Shown: piece after piece, positions 1 through 5,732 of the stretch | Layout: each line of letters begins with the position of its first letter | Position numbering within the stretch: position 1 is the stretch's first letter | Origin: Oscillospiraceae bacterium | GTDB taxonomy: Bacteria; Bacillota; Clostridia; Oscillospirales; Ruminococcaceae | Direction: 5' to 3' | NCBI GenBank assembly: GCA_017396055.1 | Contig: JAFQND010000196.1 | Span: 1 to 18,712 of the forward strand | DNA: 18,712 bases | Position numbers and translations under genes: made by a program | Notes under the pieces: model-generated | Seen by the model: only the letters and a program-made list of their open reading frames with translations | Databases searched by the model: none | Told to the model about the DNA's origin: nothing

Positions 1-130
1 ACATCCGGAAAATTCTTAAGAGACCTTAACGATCTTCTGAGACATTCTTTACGATTTCAGAGAATTTTTTCGGTTTTTTGATACCGTCTTATGAAAACTC
101 TGTTTTGAGGGTTTTCTTATCTGCACCTTA

Positions 131-159
131 AATATAACACGACTTTGGAAAATTGTCAA
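131..159 (-). promoter_or_regulatory. Strong leftward sigma-A promoter of an off-window gene
   Basis: On the minus strand TTGACA (154-159) is separated by exactly 17 bp from TATATT (131-136), a near-consensus vegetative promoter firing toward the left edge. Transcription would begin near position 124. About 120 bases of AT-rich leader follow within the window without a convincing start codon and ribosome binding site, so the gene it serves lies outside the window. Confidence 0.75.
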
Positions 160-201
160 CACTTATTTTTAAGTTTTTTGAATTTTTTTATGCGTTTTGT
201 C

Positions 202-215
202 GGTAAACGTTTTCA
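202..215. promoter_or_regulatory. Candidate cre / LacI-GalR family operator
   Basis: GGTAAACGTTTTCA matches the Gram-positive catabolite-responsive element consensus TGWAANCGNTNWCA at every fixed position but the first. It sits between two divergent promoters, about 37 bp upstream of the rightward -35 and about 43 bp upstream of the leftward -35. That placement would suit a CcpA or LacI-family regulator controlling either side. The site could also be a chance match in AT-rich DNA. Confidence 0.4.
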
Positions 216-251
216 CAACCGCCCCTTTAGTGGAATATTTACAAATAACAC

Positions 252-280
252 TTGACTTTACTCTTCCGGTCGCATACAAT
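252..280 (+). promoter_or_regulatory. Promoter of the DUF1292 gene
   Basis: TTGACT (252-257) and TACAAT (275-280) are separated by 17 bp, a near-consensus vegetative promoter. The predicted start of transcription near 287 leaves a leader of about 55 nt before the ATG at 342. Confidence 0.8.
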
Positions 281-341
281 AATGTCATACTCAAGAACAC
301 GTGATCCGCAAAAATACCTGCGGAAAGAAAGGATGGCAATC

Positions 342-644
342 ATGTCCGAAATGGAATACACTCCCGATATCCTCACCCTGGAAGATGAGGACGGCAACGA
401 ATCTGCTTTTGAAGTACTGGATACCATGGAGCTGGACGGCAAGACCTATGTCGCTCTGACCCCTTATTTTGAGGATCCCGAAGAGATGCTGGAAGGCGAC
501 GCTGAGCTGGTCGTTCTGGTCAGCGAAGAAGTCGACGGCGAAGAGTTCCTTGCTTCCATTGATGATGACGACGAATACGAGCGCGTCGGCAGCCTCTTCC
601 TGGAGCGCCTGGCCGAATACGACGAAGAAGAAGACGAGGAGTAA
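342..644 (+). CDS. DUF1292 family small acidic protein
   Basis: This 100-residue, very acidic protein has the DUF1292 pattern: an N-terminal ILTLEDEDGNE strand followed by FEVLDTMELDGKTYVALTP and a Glu/Asp-rich tail ending in EEEDEE. The family is widespread in Firmicutes (B. subtilis YrzB type) and has no established biochemical role; it is often found near alaS and ruvX, but here it stands alone behind its own promoter. ATG 342 is preferred because AAAGGATG lies 8 nt upstream; an in-frame ATG at 333 overlaps that ribosome binding site and would add only three residues. No clear terminator follows, so some transcription may run into the 6S RNA promoter region. The family call is firm; the function is unknown. 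Confidence 0.85.
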   Translation: MSEMEYTPDILTLEDEDGNESAFEVLDTMELDGKTYVALTPYFEDPEEMLEGDAELVVLVSEEVDGEEFLASIDDDDEYERVGSLFLERLAEYDEEEDEE

Positions 645-668
645 TTTCTCTGCCGGAAAAAATTGCCC

Positions 669-697
669 TTGATTTTTTCTGATGTTTTTGCTATAAT
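669..697 (+). promoter_or_regulatory. Promoter of 6S RNA
   Basis: TTGATT (669-674) is followed after exactly 17 bp by a perfect TATAAT (692-697). Transcription would start near 704, just before the 5' arm of the closing stem of the RNA gene. No ribosome binding site or ORF follows at the expected distance, consistent with a non-coding transcript. Confidence 0.8.
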
Positions 698-703
698 AAC
701 CTC

Positions 704-903
704 AGAAAACAATCTGCCTTGTTCGAATCAGTGTGGCGTTTTAAATCCGAACATGAAATATAATCGGGAACCCGCCTTCCCCTGCGGACTGCAGACCTCC
801 CGGCTTTGCCGGAAGAAGGGAGCGAGAAGTTTGGGAGAGGGTACCCACCTGCTGAGAAGCGGGTTTATATTTGCCGTACGACGGCAAGGCGGGTCATCTT
901 AAA
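704..903 (+). ncRNA. ssrS: 6S RNA (SsrS), sigma-A RNA polymerase regulator
   Basis: About 200 nt of non-coding, highly structured sequence lies between a vegetative promoter and an intrinsic terminator. A 12-bp closing stem pairs 712-723 with 883-894, allowing G-U pairs. An internal arm pairs CCTTCCC with GGGAGAGG, and the tip holds the hairpin CTCCCGGC-TTT-GCCGG. The 3' half carries two small hairpins: ACCTGCT/AGCGGGT around a GAGA loop, and TTGCCG/CGGCAA. A long stem with a central bubble and about 190 nt is the architecture of 6S RNA, which mimics an open promoter and sequesters the vegetative holoenzyme in stationary phase. Position just upstream of tcdA supports this: from memory, 6S RNA and tcdA/rarA are also neighbours in B. 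subtilis. No covariance model was run; exact ends are approximate. Confidence 0.75.
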
Positions 904-908
904 CACTC

Positions 909-940
909 ATCCTCTGCGGAACCCGCGGAGGATTTTCTTT
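909..940 (+). terminator. Intrinsic terminator of 6S RNA
   Basis: ATCCTCTGCGG (909-919) pairs with CCGCGGAGGAT (923-933), an 11-bp stem with one G-U pair around a 3-nt loop, followed by TTTTCTTTT. It ends the 6S transcript about 20 bases before tcdA, which has no promoter of its own that I can see. Confidence 0.85.
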
Positions 941-963
941 TATAGCGATCGGAGGCAGAATAA

Positions 964-1698
964 ATGAACGAATATCAAAGCGCTCCCTGGCAGGCTCGTC
1001 AGCAGCTGCTTATCGGTGAAGAGGCCTGTCAGAAACTGGCAGGCGCATCGGTCATGGTCATCGGTCTGGGAGGTGTCGGCGGCGCAGTTGTCGAGGGTCT
1101 CTCCCGCGCCGGTGTGGGAAAACTCATCCTCGCCGACCACGATACCGTCGATCTGACCAATCTGAACAGACAGCTGCTGGCTACGCTGGATACGGTGGGA
1201 CTTCCCAAAACAGAGGCCGCCGCCATGCGGGTAAGACAGATCAATCCGGCATGTGACATAAAACTGCTGCCCATGTTCTACAGTGCCGACACAGCCGAAA
1301 CCTTCTTTGCCGAAAAGCCGGATTATGTGGTGGACTGTATCGACACGGTGACTGCAAAACTTCATCTGGCGGAACAATGCCGTGACCGTCAGATCCCGCT
1401 GCTGATCTGTCTCGGGACCGGAAACCGGCTGGATCCTTCTGCTTTCCGCGTCGGTGATATCGCCGAAACCGCCACATCGGGCGGCGGCGACGGATTGGCC
1501 CGCGTCATGCGGCGGGAGCTGAAAAAGCGTGGGATTTACAAAGCGAAGGTGCTCTATTCCACCGAAGCCGCTTCCAAAGCGGTCATTCCCGATGAGGAAA
1601 CCGGTCGTTATGCCCCCGGCAGCATAGCGTTCTGTCCTCCTGCTGCCGGATTTTTGCTGGCAAGCAGAGTGGTGCGGGATATCATAGGCCGTCCCTGA
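964..1698 (+). CDS. tcdA: tRNA threonylcarbamoyladenosine dehydratase TcdA
   Basis: This 244-residue protein belongs to the E1-like ThiF/MoeB/HesA superfamily and matches the TcdA (YgdL) branch in length and order of motifs. TcdA uses ATP to cyclise t6A37 into ct6A in ANN-decoding tRNAs in the cytoplasm. Seen directly: the nucleotide-binding loop GLGGVGG at residues 34-40, the acidic stretch ADHDTVDLTNLNRQ about residues 57-70 that contacts ATP, a DCIDTV strand near 123, and the C-terminal CPPAAGFLLASRVVRDI helix. There is no rhodanese or ubiquitin-like partner domain, which argues against ThiF and MoeB. ATG 964 has GGAGG 8 nt upstream. The gene starts right after the 6S RNA terminator with no visible promoter, so it is probably expressed by read-through. 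Confidence 0.88.
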   Translation: MNEYQSAPWQARQQLLIGEEACQKLAGASVMVIGLGGVGGAVVEGLSRAGVGKLILADHDTVDLTNLNRQLLATLDTVGLPKTEAAAMRVRQINPACDIKLLPMFYSADTAETFFAEKPDYVVDCIDTVTAKLHLAEQCRDRQIPLLICLGTGNRLDPSAFRVGDIAETATSGGGDGLARVMRRELKKRGIYKAKVLYSTEAASKAVIPDEETGRYAPGSIAFCPPAAGFLLASRVVRDIIGRP

Positions 1699-1756
1699 TG
1701 TATAATTTTTCTCTTTCCGGAGAAGCTTTAAACAGGCTTTTCGGGGAGGAGATCAT

Positions 1757-2107
1757 GTGGCAAAAGCAAAAAGCGGTTTTCTGGCCGGCACAGCAGCGGG
1801 AACATTCAACGGTCTTTTCGGCTCGGGCGGCGGAACGGTACTGGTACCCCTTCTGAAAAAAAGCGGTGTTCCGGTCAAAAATGCCCATGCCATGTCGGTT
1901 GCTGTGATCCTGCCGGTCAGTATCTTTTCGGCGCTGCTCTACAGCAGCGAGGGCTTTTCCGTTCTGGCGGCCCTGCCCTATCTGCCGGGCGGTCTTATCG
2001 GTGCACTGTGCGGAGCAAAACTGCTGCCCCATATTCCTCAGAAAGCACTGCAGCAGGTGTTCGGACTGCTTATTCTGTTTTCGGCGGTGCGGTTATGGAT
2101 GCGATAG
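1757..2107 (+). CDS. TauE/SafE family permease, N-terminal half protein
   Basis: This 116-residue hydrophobic protein has the TauE/SafE (TSUP, DUF81) half-repeat: FLAGTAAGTFNGLFGSGGGTVLVPLL near the N-terminus, then NAHAMSVAVILPVSIFSALLY and a PGGLIGALCGAKLL helix pair. Full-length TSUP carriers have two such repeats and export or import sulfite, sulfoacetate or other organosulfur anions; here each repeat is a separate gene. I chose the GTG at 1757 because AGGAG lies 5 nt upstream; the ATG at 1755 is in another frame that stops after about 33 codons. A TATAAT occurs at 1701-1706 just beyond the tcdA stop but has no good -35, so its own promoter is uncertain. The substrate cannot be told from sequence. 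Confidence 0.8.
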   Translation: MAKAKSGFLAGTAAGTFNGLFGSGGGTVLVPLLKKSGVPVKNAHAMSVAVILPVSIFSALLYSSEGFSVLAALPYLPGGLIGALCGAKLLPHIPQKALQQVFGLLILFSAVRLWMR

Positions 2108-2487
2108 GATTGCTTCTGGCGCTGGCGGCAGGATTCTTCTCGGGTCTCACCGCCTCAATGGGATTGGGCGGCGGATTTGTCCTGCTGATCTGTCTGACCG
2201 GTTTTATGGGTGTCCCGCAAACGGAAGCACAGTGGATCAATCTCATTTTCTTTCTGCCCGTTGCGGCGCTGTCGCTTGTTTTTCACCGGAAAAACGGTCT
2301 TCTACAGACCGATCAGCTGCTTCCTCCGGTTCTGGGGGGACTCATCGGCGCGATGCTCGGCGTATCCGGCGCACGATTGCTGGGAGACGCAAACCTTTCT
2401 AAACTGTTTGCGGTATTTCTGGCGGTCATCGGGCTGAGAGAATTATTCAGTGGTTTTTCCTTTGGAAAATCCCGGCTGAAAAAGTGA
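2095..2487 (+). CDS. TauE/SafE family permease, C-terminal half protein
   Basis: This 130-residue membrane protein is the second TauE/SafE half-repeat, with the same GLTASMGLGGGFVLL glycine motif near the N-terminus, followed by INLIFFLPVAALSLVF and PPVLGGLIGAMLGVSGARLL segments. It begins at ATG 2095, 13 bp inside the end of the preceding half, with no strong Shine-Dalgarno, so translation is probably coupled to the upstream gene. Together the two halves add up to one normal TSUP carrier of about 246 residues, which suggests they form a heterodimer. The longer in-frame extension to 2008 lies within the upstream gene and encodes no family sequence. A basic tail (KSRLKK) ends the protein. Confidence 0.8.
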   Translation: MDAIGLLLALAAGFFSGLTASMGLGGGFVLLICLTGFMGVPQTEAQWINLIFFLPVAALSLVFHRKNGLLQTDQLLPPVLGGLIGAMLGVSGARLLGDANLSKLFAVFLAVIGLRELFSGFSFGKSRLKK

Positions 2488-2510
2488 TTTGTTCCCTTTA
2501 CAGGAAATAT

Positions 2511-2538
2511 TTGCAAAACATCCTTTCCGTGGTATAAT
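2511..2538 (+). promoter_or_regulatory. pepT promoter
   Basis: TTGCAA (2511-2516) precedes a perfect TATAAT (2533-2538) with a 16-bp spacer (17 bp if TTTGCA is taken as the -35). The predicted start is near 2545, giving a leader of about 32 nt. The first arm of an inverted repeat (2515-2527) lies in the spacer and so is absent from the transcript this promoter makes. Confidence 0.75.
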
Positions 2539-2572
2539 GGAGAAAAAGATTCTCCCCGCGAAAGGATGTTTT
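2515..2572. repeat. Inverted repeat spanning the pepT promoter and Shine-Dalgarno
   Basis: AAAACATCCTTTC (2515-2527) and GAAAGGATGTTTT (2560-2572) are perfect 13-bp inverted copies. Between them a second pair, GGAGAA (2539-2544) and TTCTCC (2550-2555), forms an inner hairpin. The right arm contains the pepT ribosome binding site AAAGGA. Transcripts starting at the pepT promoter lack the left arm, whereas read-through from the upstream permease genes would contain both. Confidence 0.7.
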
Positions 2573-2576
2573 TTGT

Positions 2577-3803
2577 ATGGAAAAGATCGAATCCAGATTC
2601 CTGCGCTATGTTGCCATCGATACCGAATCCGATCCCGCTGTCGAGACTGTACCCAGCACTCTGAAACAGCATGACCTGGCAAGCCTTCTTGTCGAAGAAC
2701 TGAAGGCCATGGGCTATGAAACCGAATATGATACCGAACACTGCTATGTCTATGCCACCATCCCCGCTAATAACGGCAAGGAAGGTCCCGTGCTCGGCCT
2801 GATCGCCCATATGGATACCTCTCCCGACATCTCCGGCGCCAATGTCAAAGCCCGCATCGTCAAAAATTATGACGGCGGCGACATCGTTCTCAACGAAGAA
2901 CTGGGCATCGTCATGTCCCCCGATGATTTCGAGTCTATGCTGGATCATATCGGCGAAGATTTCATCGTCACCGACGGCACCACCCTTCTGGGCGGCGACG
3001 ACAAAGCCGGTGTTGCCGAGATCATGGCACTGGCCGAATATTATGCCGAACACCCCGAAGTCAAACACGGAAAGATCCGCATCGGCTTTACTCCCGACGA
3101 GGAAGTGGGCAACGGTCCTGCCTTCTTTGATGTGGAAGGCTTCGGCGCCGACTTCGCCTATACCCTGGACGGCGGCAGACCCGGTGAGATCGAATATGAA
3201 AACTTCAATGCCTCCTCCATGGTGGTCAAAGTGACCGGCATGAACATCCATCCCGGCGGCGCCAAGGGCAAGATGGTCAACTCTGCTCTGATCGGTATTG
3301 AATTCAACAATATGCTGCCCGTTGACCAGCGTCCCGAGTTCACCTCCGGCTATGAGGGCTTCTTCCATCTGATGAGCTTTGAAGGCTCTGTTGAATCCAC
3401 CACCCTCACCTATATTCTCCGCGATCATGACTCTGACAAGCTGGAGGACAAGAAGGCTGCCGCTCTGGGCGCTGCCTGCTACCTCAACGGCAGATACGGC
3501 GACGGCACCGTTGAAGTCATCATCAAGGATTCCTACCGTAACATGAAAGAACAGATCCTGCCCCATATGCATCTGATCGACAACGCCAAAGCTGCCATGG
3601 CAAAACTGGGCATCGAACCCATCACTGTTCCGATCCGCGGTGGCACCGACGGCGCAAGACTCTCCTTCATGGGTCTGCCCTGTCCCAATCTCTGCTGCGG
3701 CGGATACAATGCCCACGGCAGATTTGAGTATGTCACCGTTCAGGCACTGGAAAAGTGCTTTGAGATCGCAAAAGAGATCTGTGCCATCTACGCTGAAGCA
3801 TAA
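2577..3803 (+). CDS. pepT: Peptidase T (tripeptide aminopeptidase, M20B)
   Basis: This 408-residue protein has the normal length and full motif set of PepT, a cytoplasmic di-zinc aminopeptidase that removes N-terminal residues from tripeptides. Visible metal and catalytic motifs are AHMDTS (H78, D80), LGGDDKAG (D141), TPDEEVG (E175-E176), TLDGG (D198) and the late NAHGRFEY histidine near the C-terminus. The lid domain is inserted in the middle, with [14 protein letters not shown] near residues 222-235. ATG 2577 follows AAAGGATG with a long spacing of about 10 nt. The gene is monocistronic, with its own promoter upstream and a strong terminator 12 bases after the stop. Initiation may be blocked on read-through messages by the flanking inverted repeat. 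There is no signal peptide. Confidence 0.95.
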   Translation: MEKIESRFLRYVAIDTESDPAVETVPSTLKQHDLASLLVEELKAMGYETEYDTEHCYVYATIPANNGKEGPVLGLIAHMDTSPDISGANVKARIVKNYDGGDIVLNEELGIVMSPDDFESMLDHIGEDFIVTDGTTLLGGDDKAGVAEIMALAEYYAEHPEVKHGKIRIGFTPDEEVGNGPAFFDVEGFGADFAYTLDGGRPGEIEYENFNASSMVVKVTGMNIHPGGAKGKMVNSALIGIEFNNMLPVDQRPEFTSGYEGFFHLMSFEGSVESTTLTYILRDHDSDKLEDKKAAALGAACYLNGRYGDGTVEVIIKDSYRNMKEQILPHMHLIDNAKAAMAKLGIEPITVPIRGGTDGARLSFMGLPCPNLCCGGYNAHGRFEYVTVQALEKCFEIAKEICAIYAEA

Positions 3804-3815
3804 GTTTCCGTCAGA

Positions 3816-3850
3816 AAGGGCCGGAGGATATTCTCCGGCCCTTAATTTTT
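3816..3850 (+). terminator. pepT intrinsic terminator
   Basis: AAGGGCCGGAG (3816-3826) and CTCCGGCCCTT (3833-3843) form a perfect 11-bp GC-rich stem with loop GATATT, followed by AATTTTT. Confidence 0.9.
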
Positions 3851-3881
3851 GCGCAAAAGAGGCTAGTTTTTGCCGGAGCAC

Positions 3882-3910
3882 TTGCGCTTTATCCTCTTTT
3901 CCGATAAGAT
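3882..3910 (+). promoter_or_regulatory. Promoter of the DUF6440 gene
   Basis: TTGCGC (3882-3887) and TAAGAT (3905-3910) are separated by 17 bp. This follows the pepT terminator and gives a short leader before the ATG at 3947. Confidence 0.6.
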
Positions 3911-3946
3911 AAAACTGTAAAAAAACTCCGAAAGGAAGTATCGCAT

Positions 3947-4156
3947 ATGAAAGCAAAGAAAGAAAAGCGCTTTATCTTCGCCCACAACGAGACTCCTGAG
4001 AAGGGCGCTCTGTGCAGCTGCACCATCGTCATCGACAAACAGACCGGTGTCAATTACCTGTTCACCACCGCCGGCAATGCGGGCGGTCTGACTCCCCTGC
4101 TTGACCGTGAGGGAAAACCCATCATCACCTCGGTCGCCGCTCTGGAAGAACAATAA
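3947..4156 (+). CDS. DUF6440 family small protein
   Basis: This 69-residue protein shows the DUF6440 pattern: CTIVIDKQTGVNYLFTTAGNAGGLTPLLD split over residues 25-53, then a DREGKPII turn. The family is made of small single-domain proteins common in Firmicutes, with no known function. The alternation of hydrophobic strands and Gly/Asp turns suggests a small beta-rich fold. The lysine-rich N-terminus (MKAKKEK) has no membrane segment, so it is probably cytoplasmic. GGAAG lies 8 nt before ATG 3947. The gene is a single unit: its own promoter precedes it, and its stop codon abuts a hairpin terminator shared with the convergent acetyltransferase gene. The call rests on remembered family sequence, not a search. 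Confidence 0.75.
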   Translation: MKAKKEKRFIFAHNETPEKGALCSCTIVIDKQTGVNYLFTTAGNAGGLTPLLDREGKPIITSVAALEEQ

Positions 4157-4184
4157 AAATAAGAGAGGTCTCCCTCTCTTATTT
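4157..4184. terminator. Bidirectional terminator between convergent genes
   Basis: AAATAAGAGAGG (4157-4168) and CCTCTCTTATTT (4173-4184) form a perfect 12-bp stem with a 4-nt loop. The AT-rich outer stem and flanks give U-rich 3' ends in both directions. The stop codon of the minus-strand acetyltransferase (4179-4181) lies inside the stem. Confidence 0.85.
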
Positions 4185-4796
4185 CGTCGGAAAATATACA
4201 TTCTGAAGCTCGTACTGCTCGCGGGTCAGCTCATAAACCCGGCAGTTATAAAGTCCGTTTTCGGTATTGACCGGCACCGAATCGCCCGGACGGCGGATCA
4301 TGCCGCATTTTTCCATTACTCTGCCCGATGCAGGGTTTTCGATGGCATGCATGGCGGTCACTCTGCGGCAGCCCACCTCGCGGAACAAAAATTGCAGCAG
4401 CTCCGCCAGTGCTTCGGTACAGATGCCTTTTCCCCACCAGCGGTAACCGATACAGTAGCCCGCATCCCAACAGGTGGGATCGTGGGTTTTTGATGCGCCC
4501 GCCGAGCCGATCAGCTCACCGGTCTCTTTGAGGATGATCCCCCACTCATAGAAATCTTTTTTCTGATAGCGCCGCTGCCAGTACTCCAGTACGCTGCGGG
4601 TCTCGCCCACTGATTCATGGGCCCGCCAGAGAAGATATTTCGTCACGCGGGTATCGCTTGCCCAATTCCCGAACATTTCCTCCGCGTCCGAAACGCGAAA
4701 AGGACGAAGGATCAGCCGGGCTGTTTCCAGCTGTACCGTACCCTTATGGGTCAGAAATCCCAGTTTGTGTTTGCGTTCGGCTGTCAGCCAAGCCAT
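4179..4796 (-). CDS. GNAT family N-acetyltransferase (RimJ/RimL-like)
   Basis: This 205-residue protein belongs to the RimJ/RimL-type (Acetyltransf_3) GNAT branch, which transfers acetyl from acetyl-CoA to protein N-termini, amino sugars or small-molecule amines. It starts the fold with LETARLILRPFRVSDAEEM (residues 23-41). The acetyl-CoA pyrophosphate loop is RWWGKG at 119-124, inside GYCIGYRWWGKGICTEAL. It ends with NPASGRVMEKCGM, the usual motif B helix. AAGGCGGTGA sits just before ATG 4796, one base off an ideal Shine-Dalgarno. That supports the 20-residue extension before the fold, although a start closer to LETARL cannot be excluded. It is transcribed divergently from the PHP gene and convergently to the DUF6440 gene. 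The acceptor substrate cannot be predicted. Confidence 0.85.
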   Translation of the reverse strand: MAWLTAERKHKLGFLTHKGTVQLETARLILRPFRVSDAEEMFGNWASDTRVTKYLLWRAHESVGETRSVLEYWQRRYQKKDFYEWGIILKETGELIGSAGASKTHDPTCWDAGYCIGYRWWGKGICTEALAELLQFLFREVGCRRVTAMHAIENPASGRVMEKCGMIRRPGDSVPVNTENGLYNCRVYELTREQYELQNVYFPTK

Positions 4797-4827
4797 ATCT
4801 TCACCGCCTTTATCAGATCACCTGTCT

Positions 4828-4836
4828 ATTATAGCA
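4828..4836 (-). promoter_or_regulatory. Extended -10 promoter of the GNAT gene
   Basis: The minus strand reads TGCTATAAT, a perfect extended -10 (TGnTATAAT). No good -35 hexamer lies 16-18 bp upstream, which is usual for extended -10 promoters. The leader to the start at 4796 would be about 25 nt. Confidence 0.65.
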
Positions 4837-4848
4837 CATATTTTCAGC

Positions 4849-4865
4849 TTGAAAAAGCTTTTCAA
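4849..4865. repeat. Perfect palindrome in the GNAT/PHP divergent region
   Basis: TTGAAAA (4849-4855), AGC, TTTTCAA (4859-4865) is a 7-bp-arm inverted repeat. It lies directly upstream of the PHP gene ribosome binding site (AAAGGAG, 4864-4870) and just upstream of the minus-strand promoter. It could be an operator for the divergent pair or a hairpin next to the Shine-Dalgarno. I could not find a convincing plus-strand promoter in this 83-bp gap. Confidence 0.5.
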
Positions 4866-4879
4866 AGGAGATTTTAAAT

Positions 4880-5698
4880 ATGAAGCCCCTCATCGACTGT
4901 CACAACCATTCTGTCCACAGCTTTGACGGTCATCAGACGGTAGAAACGCTGATCCGCAATGCCGAAGCCATCGGATTGAGCGTCCTTGCCATTACCGACC
5001 ACAGCGACCTCTCACCGGAAGTCTATCCCAAAGAACAGATCGTGACTACTGTCTGCGGTTCTGTTGACGAAGTAAAACGCTGGCGTGCAGAGCACGATTC
5101 TCCCGTCAAGATCCTCACCGGCTTTGAACTGGGCGAACCCATCGATTACCCCGAACTGGCCGAAGAGATGCTGGCTCTCAGAGAAGTGGACATGGTGCTC
5201 GGCTCCATCCACGAGGGTTCCAACGGCAGAGACTTTTATTATATGGACTGTAAAAATGAACCGGTCGAATATCTCATGGGCATGATCCACGATTACTATG
5301 ACCGGCTGATCCGTCTGGTGGAATGGGGCAGATTCGACGTACTGACCCATATTACCTATCCTCTTCGCTATGTGATGGGCGATGCCGGCATCCCCGTCGA
5401 TATGGAACAGTTCAGAGAAAAGATCGACACGATCCTCAAAGGCATCATCGAAAAAGGCATCAGTCTTGAGATCAACACCAGCGGTCTTCGTCAGAAGATC
5501 GGCCAGACTCTGCCCGGCAAAGATATCCTGACCCGCTATTACGAGCTGGGCGGAAGAATGATCACCATCGGTTCCGACTCCCACCGCGAGGAGCATTTTG
5601 CCTATGGTATCCCCGAAGTACAGGAAATGCTCAAAGAGATCGGTTTCACCGAACTGACCTATTTTGAGGAGAGAAAGCCGAAAACCATCGCGCTGTAA
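4880..5698 (+). CDS. PHP domain phosphoesterase, histidinol-phosphatase (HisJ/HisK) family
   Basis: This 272-residue protein has the complete metal-binding signature of the polymerase-and-histidinol-phosphatase (PHP) fold: DCHNHS (H8, H10), ITDHSD (D40, H41), GFELGE (E83), SIHE (H111), THITYP (H157) and GSDSH (D233, H235). Such a set binds three metals in histidinol-phosphate phosphatases of Firmicutes, which act in histidine biosynthesis in the cytoplasm. Length and the INTSGLR segment (198-204) agree with HisK-type enzymes. No other his gene is nearby, so it could instead hydrolyse another phosphoester or nucleotide; I leave the symbol empty for that reason. AAAGGAG precedes ATG 4880 by 9 nt. 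It is probably cotranscribed with the membrane gene that begins 34 bases later. Confidence 0.85.
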   Translation: MKPLIDCHNHSVHSFDGHQTVETLIRNAEAIGLSVLAITDHSDLSPEVYPKEQIVTTVCGSVDEVKRWRAEHDSPVKILTGFELGEPIDYPELAEEMLALREVDMVLGSIHEGSNGRDFYYMDCKNEPVEYLMGMIHDYYDRLIRLVEWGRFDVLTHITYPLRYVMGDAGIPVDMEQFREKIDTILKGIIEKGISLEINTSGLRQKIGQTLPGKDILTRYYELGGRMITIGSDSHREEHFAYGIPEVQEMLKEIGFTELTYFEERKPKTIAL

Positions 5699-5732
5699 AC
5701 CGAAGCAGACCTTCACAAAAGGAGGGAACAGC

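Noticed and set aside
663..902. 79-codon plus-strand ORF across the 6S RNA region
   Set aside because: It begins inside the promoter, has no ribosome binding site, and overlaps a strongly structured RNA gene with its own terminator.
1701..1706. TATAAT just after the tcdA stop as a promoter for the permease genes
   Set aside because: No acceptable -35 hexamer lies 16-18 bp upstream and there is no extended -10, so I did not list it as a promoter.
2008..2094. Longer start for the second TauE/SafE half
   Set aside because: This part lies within the first half-gene in another frame, and its residues are unlike the family, whose helix begins right after ATG 2095.
2313..3956. 547-codon open frame on the minus strand opposite pepT
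   Set aside because: It is codon-aligned with pepT and explained by the same codon bias; it crosses the pepT terminator and promoter and has no domain or ribosome binding site.
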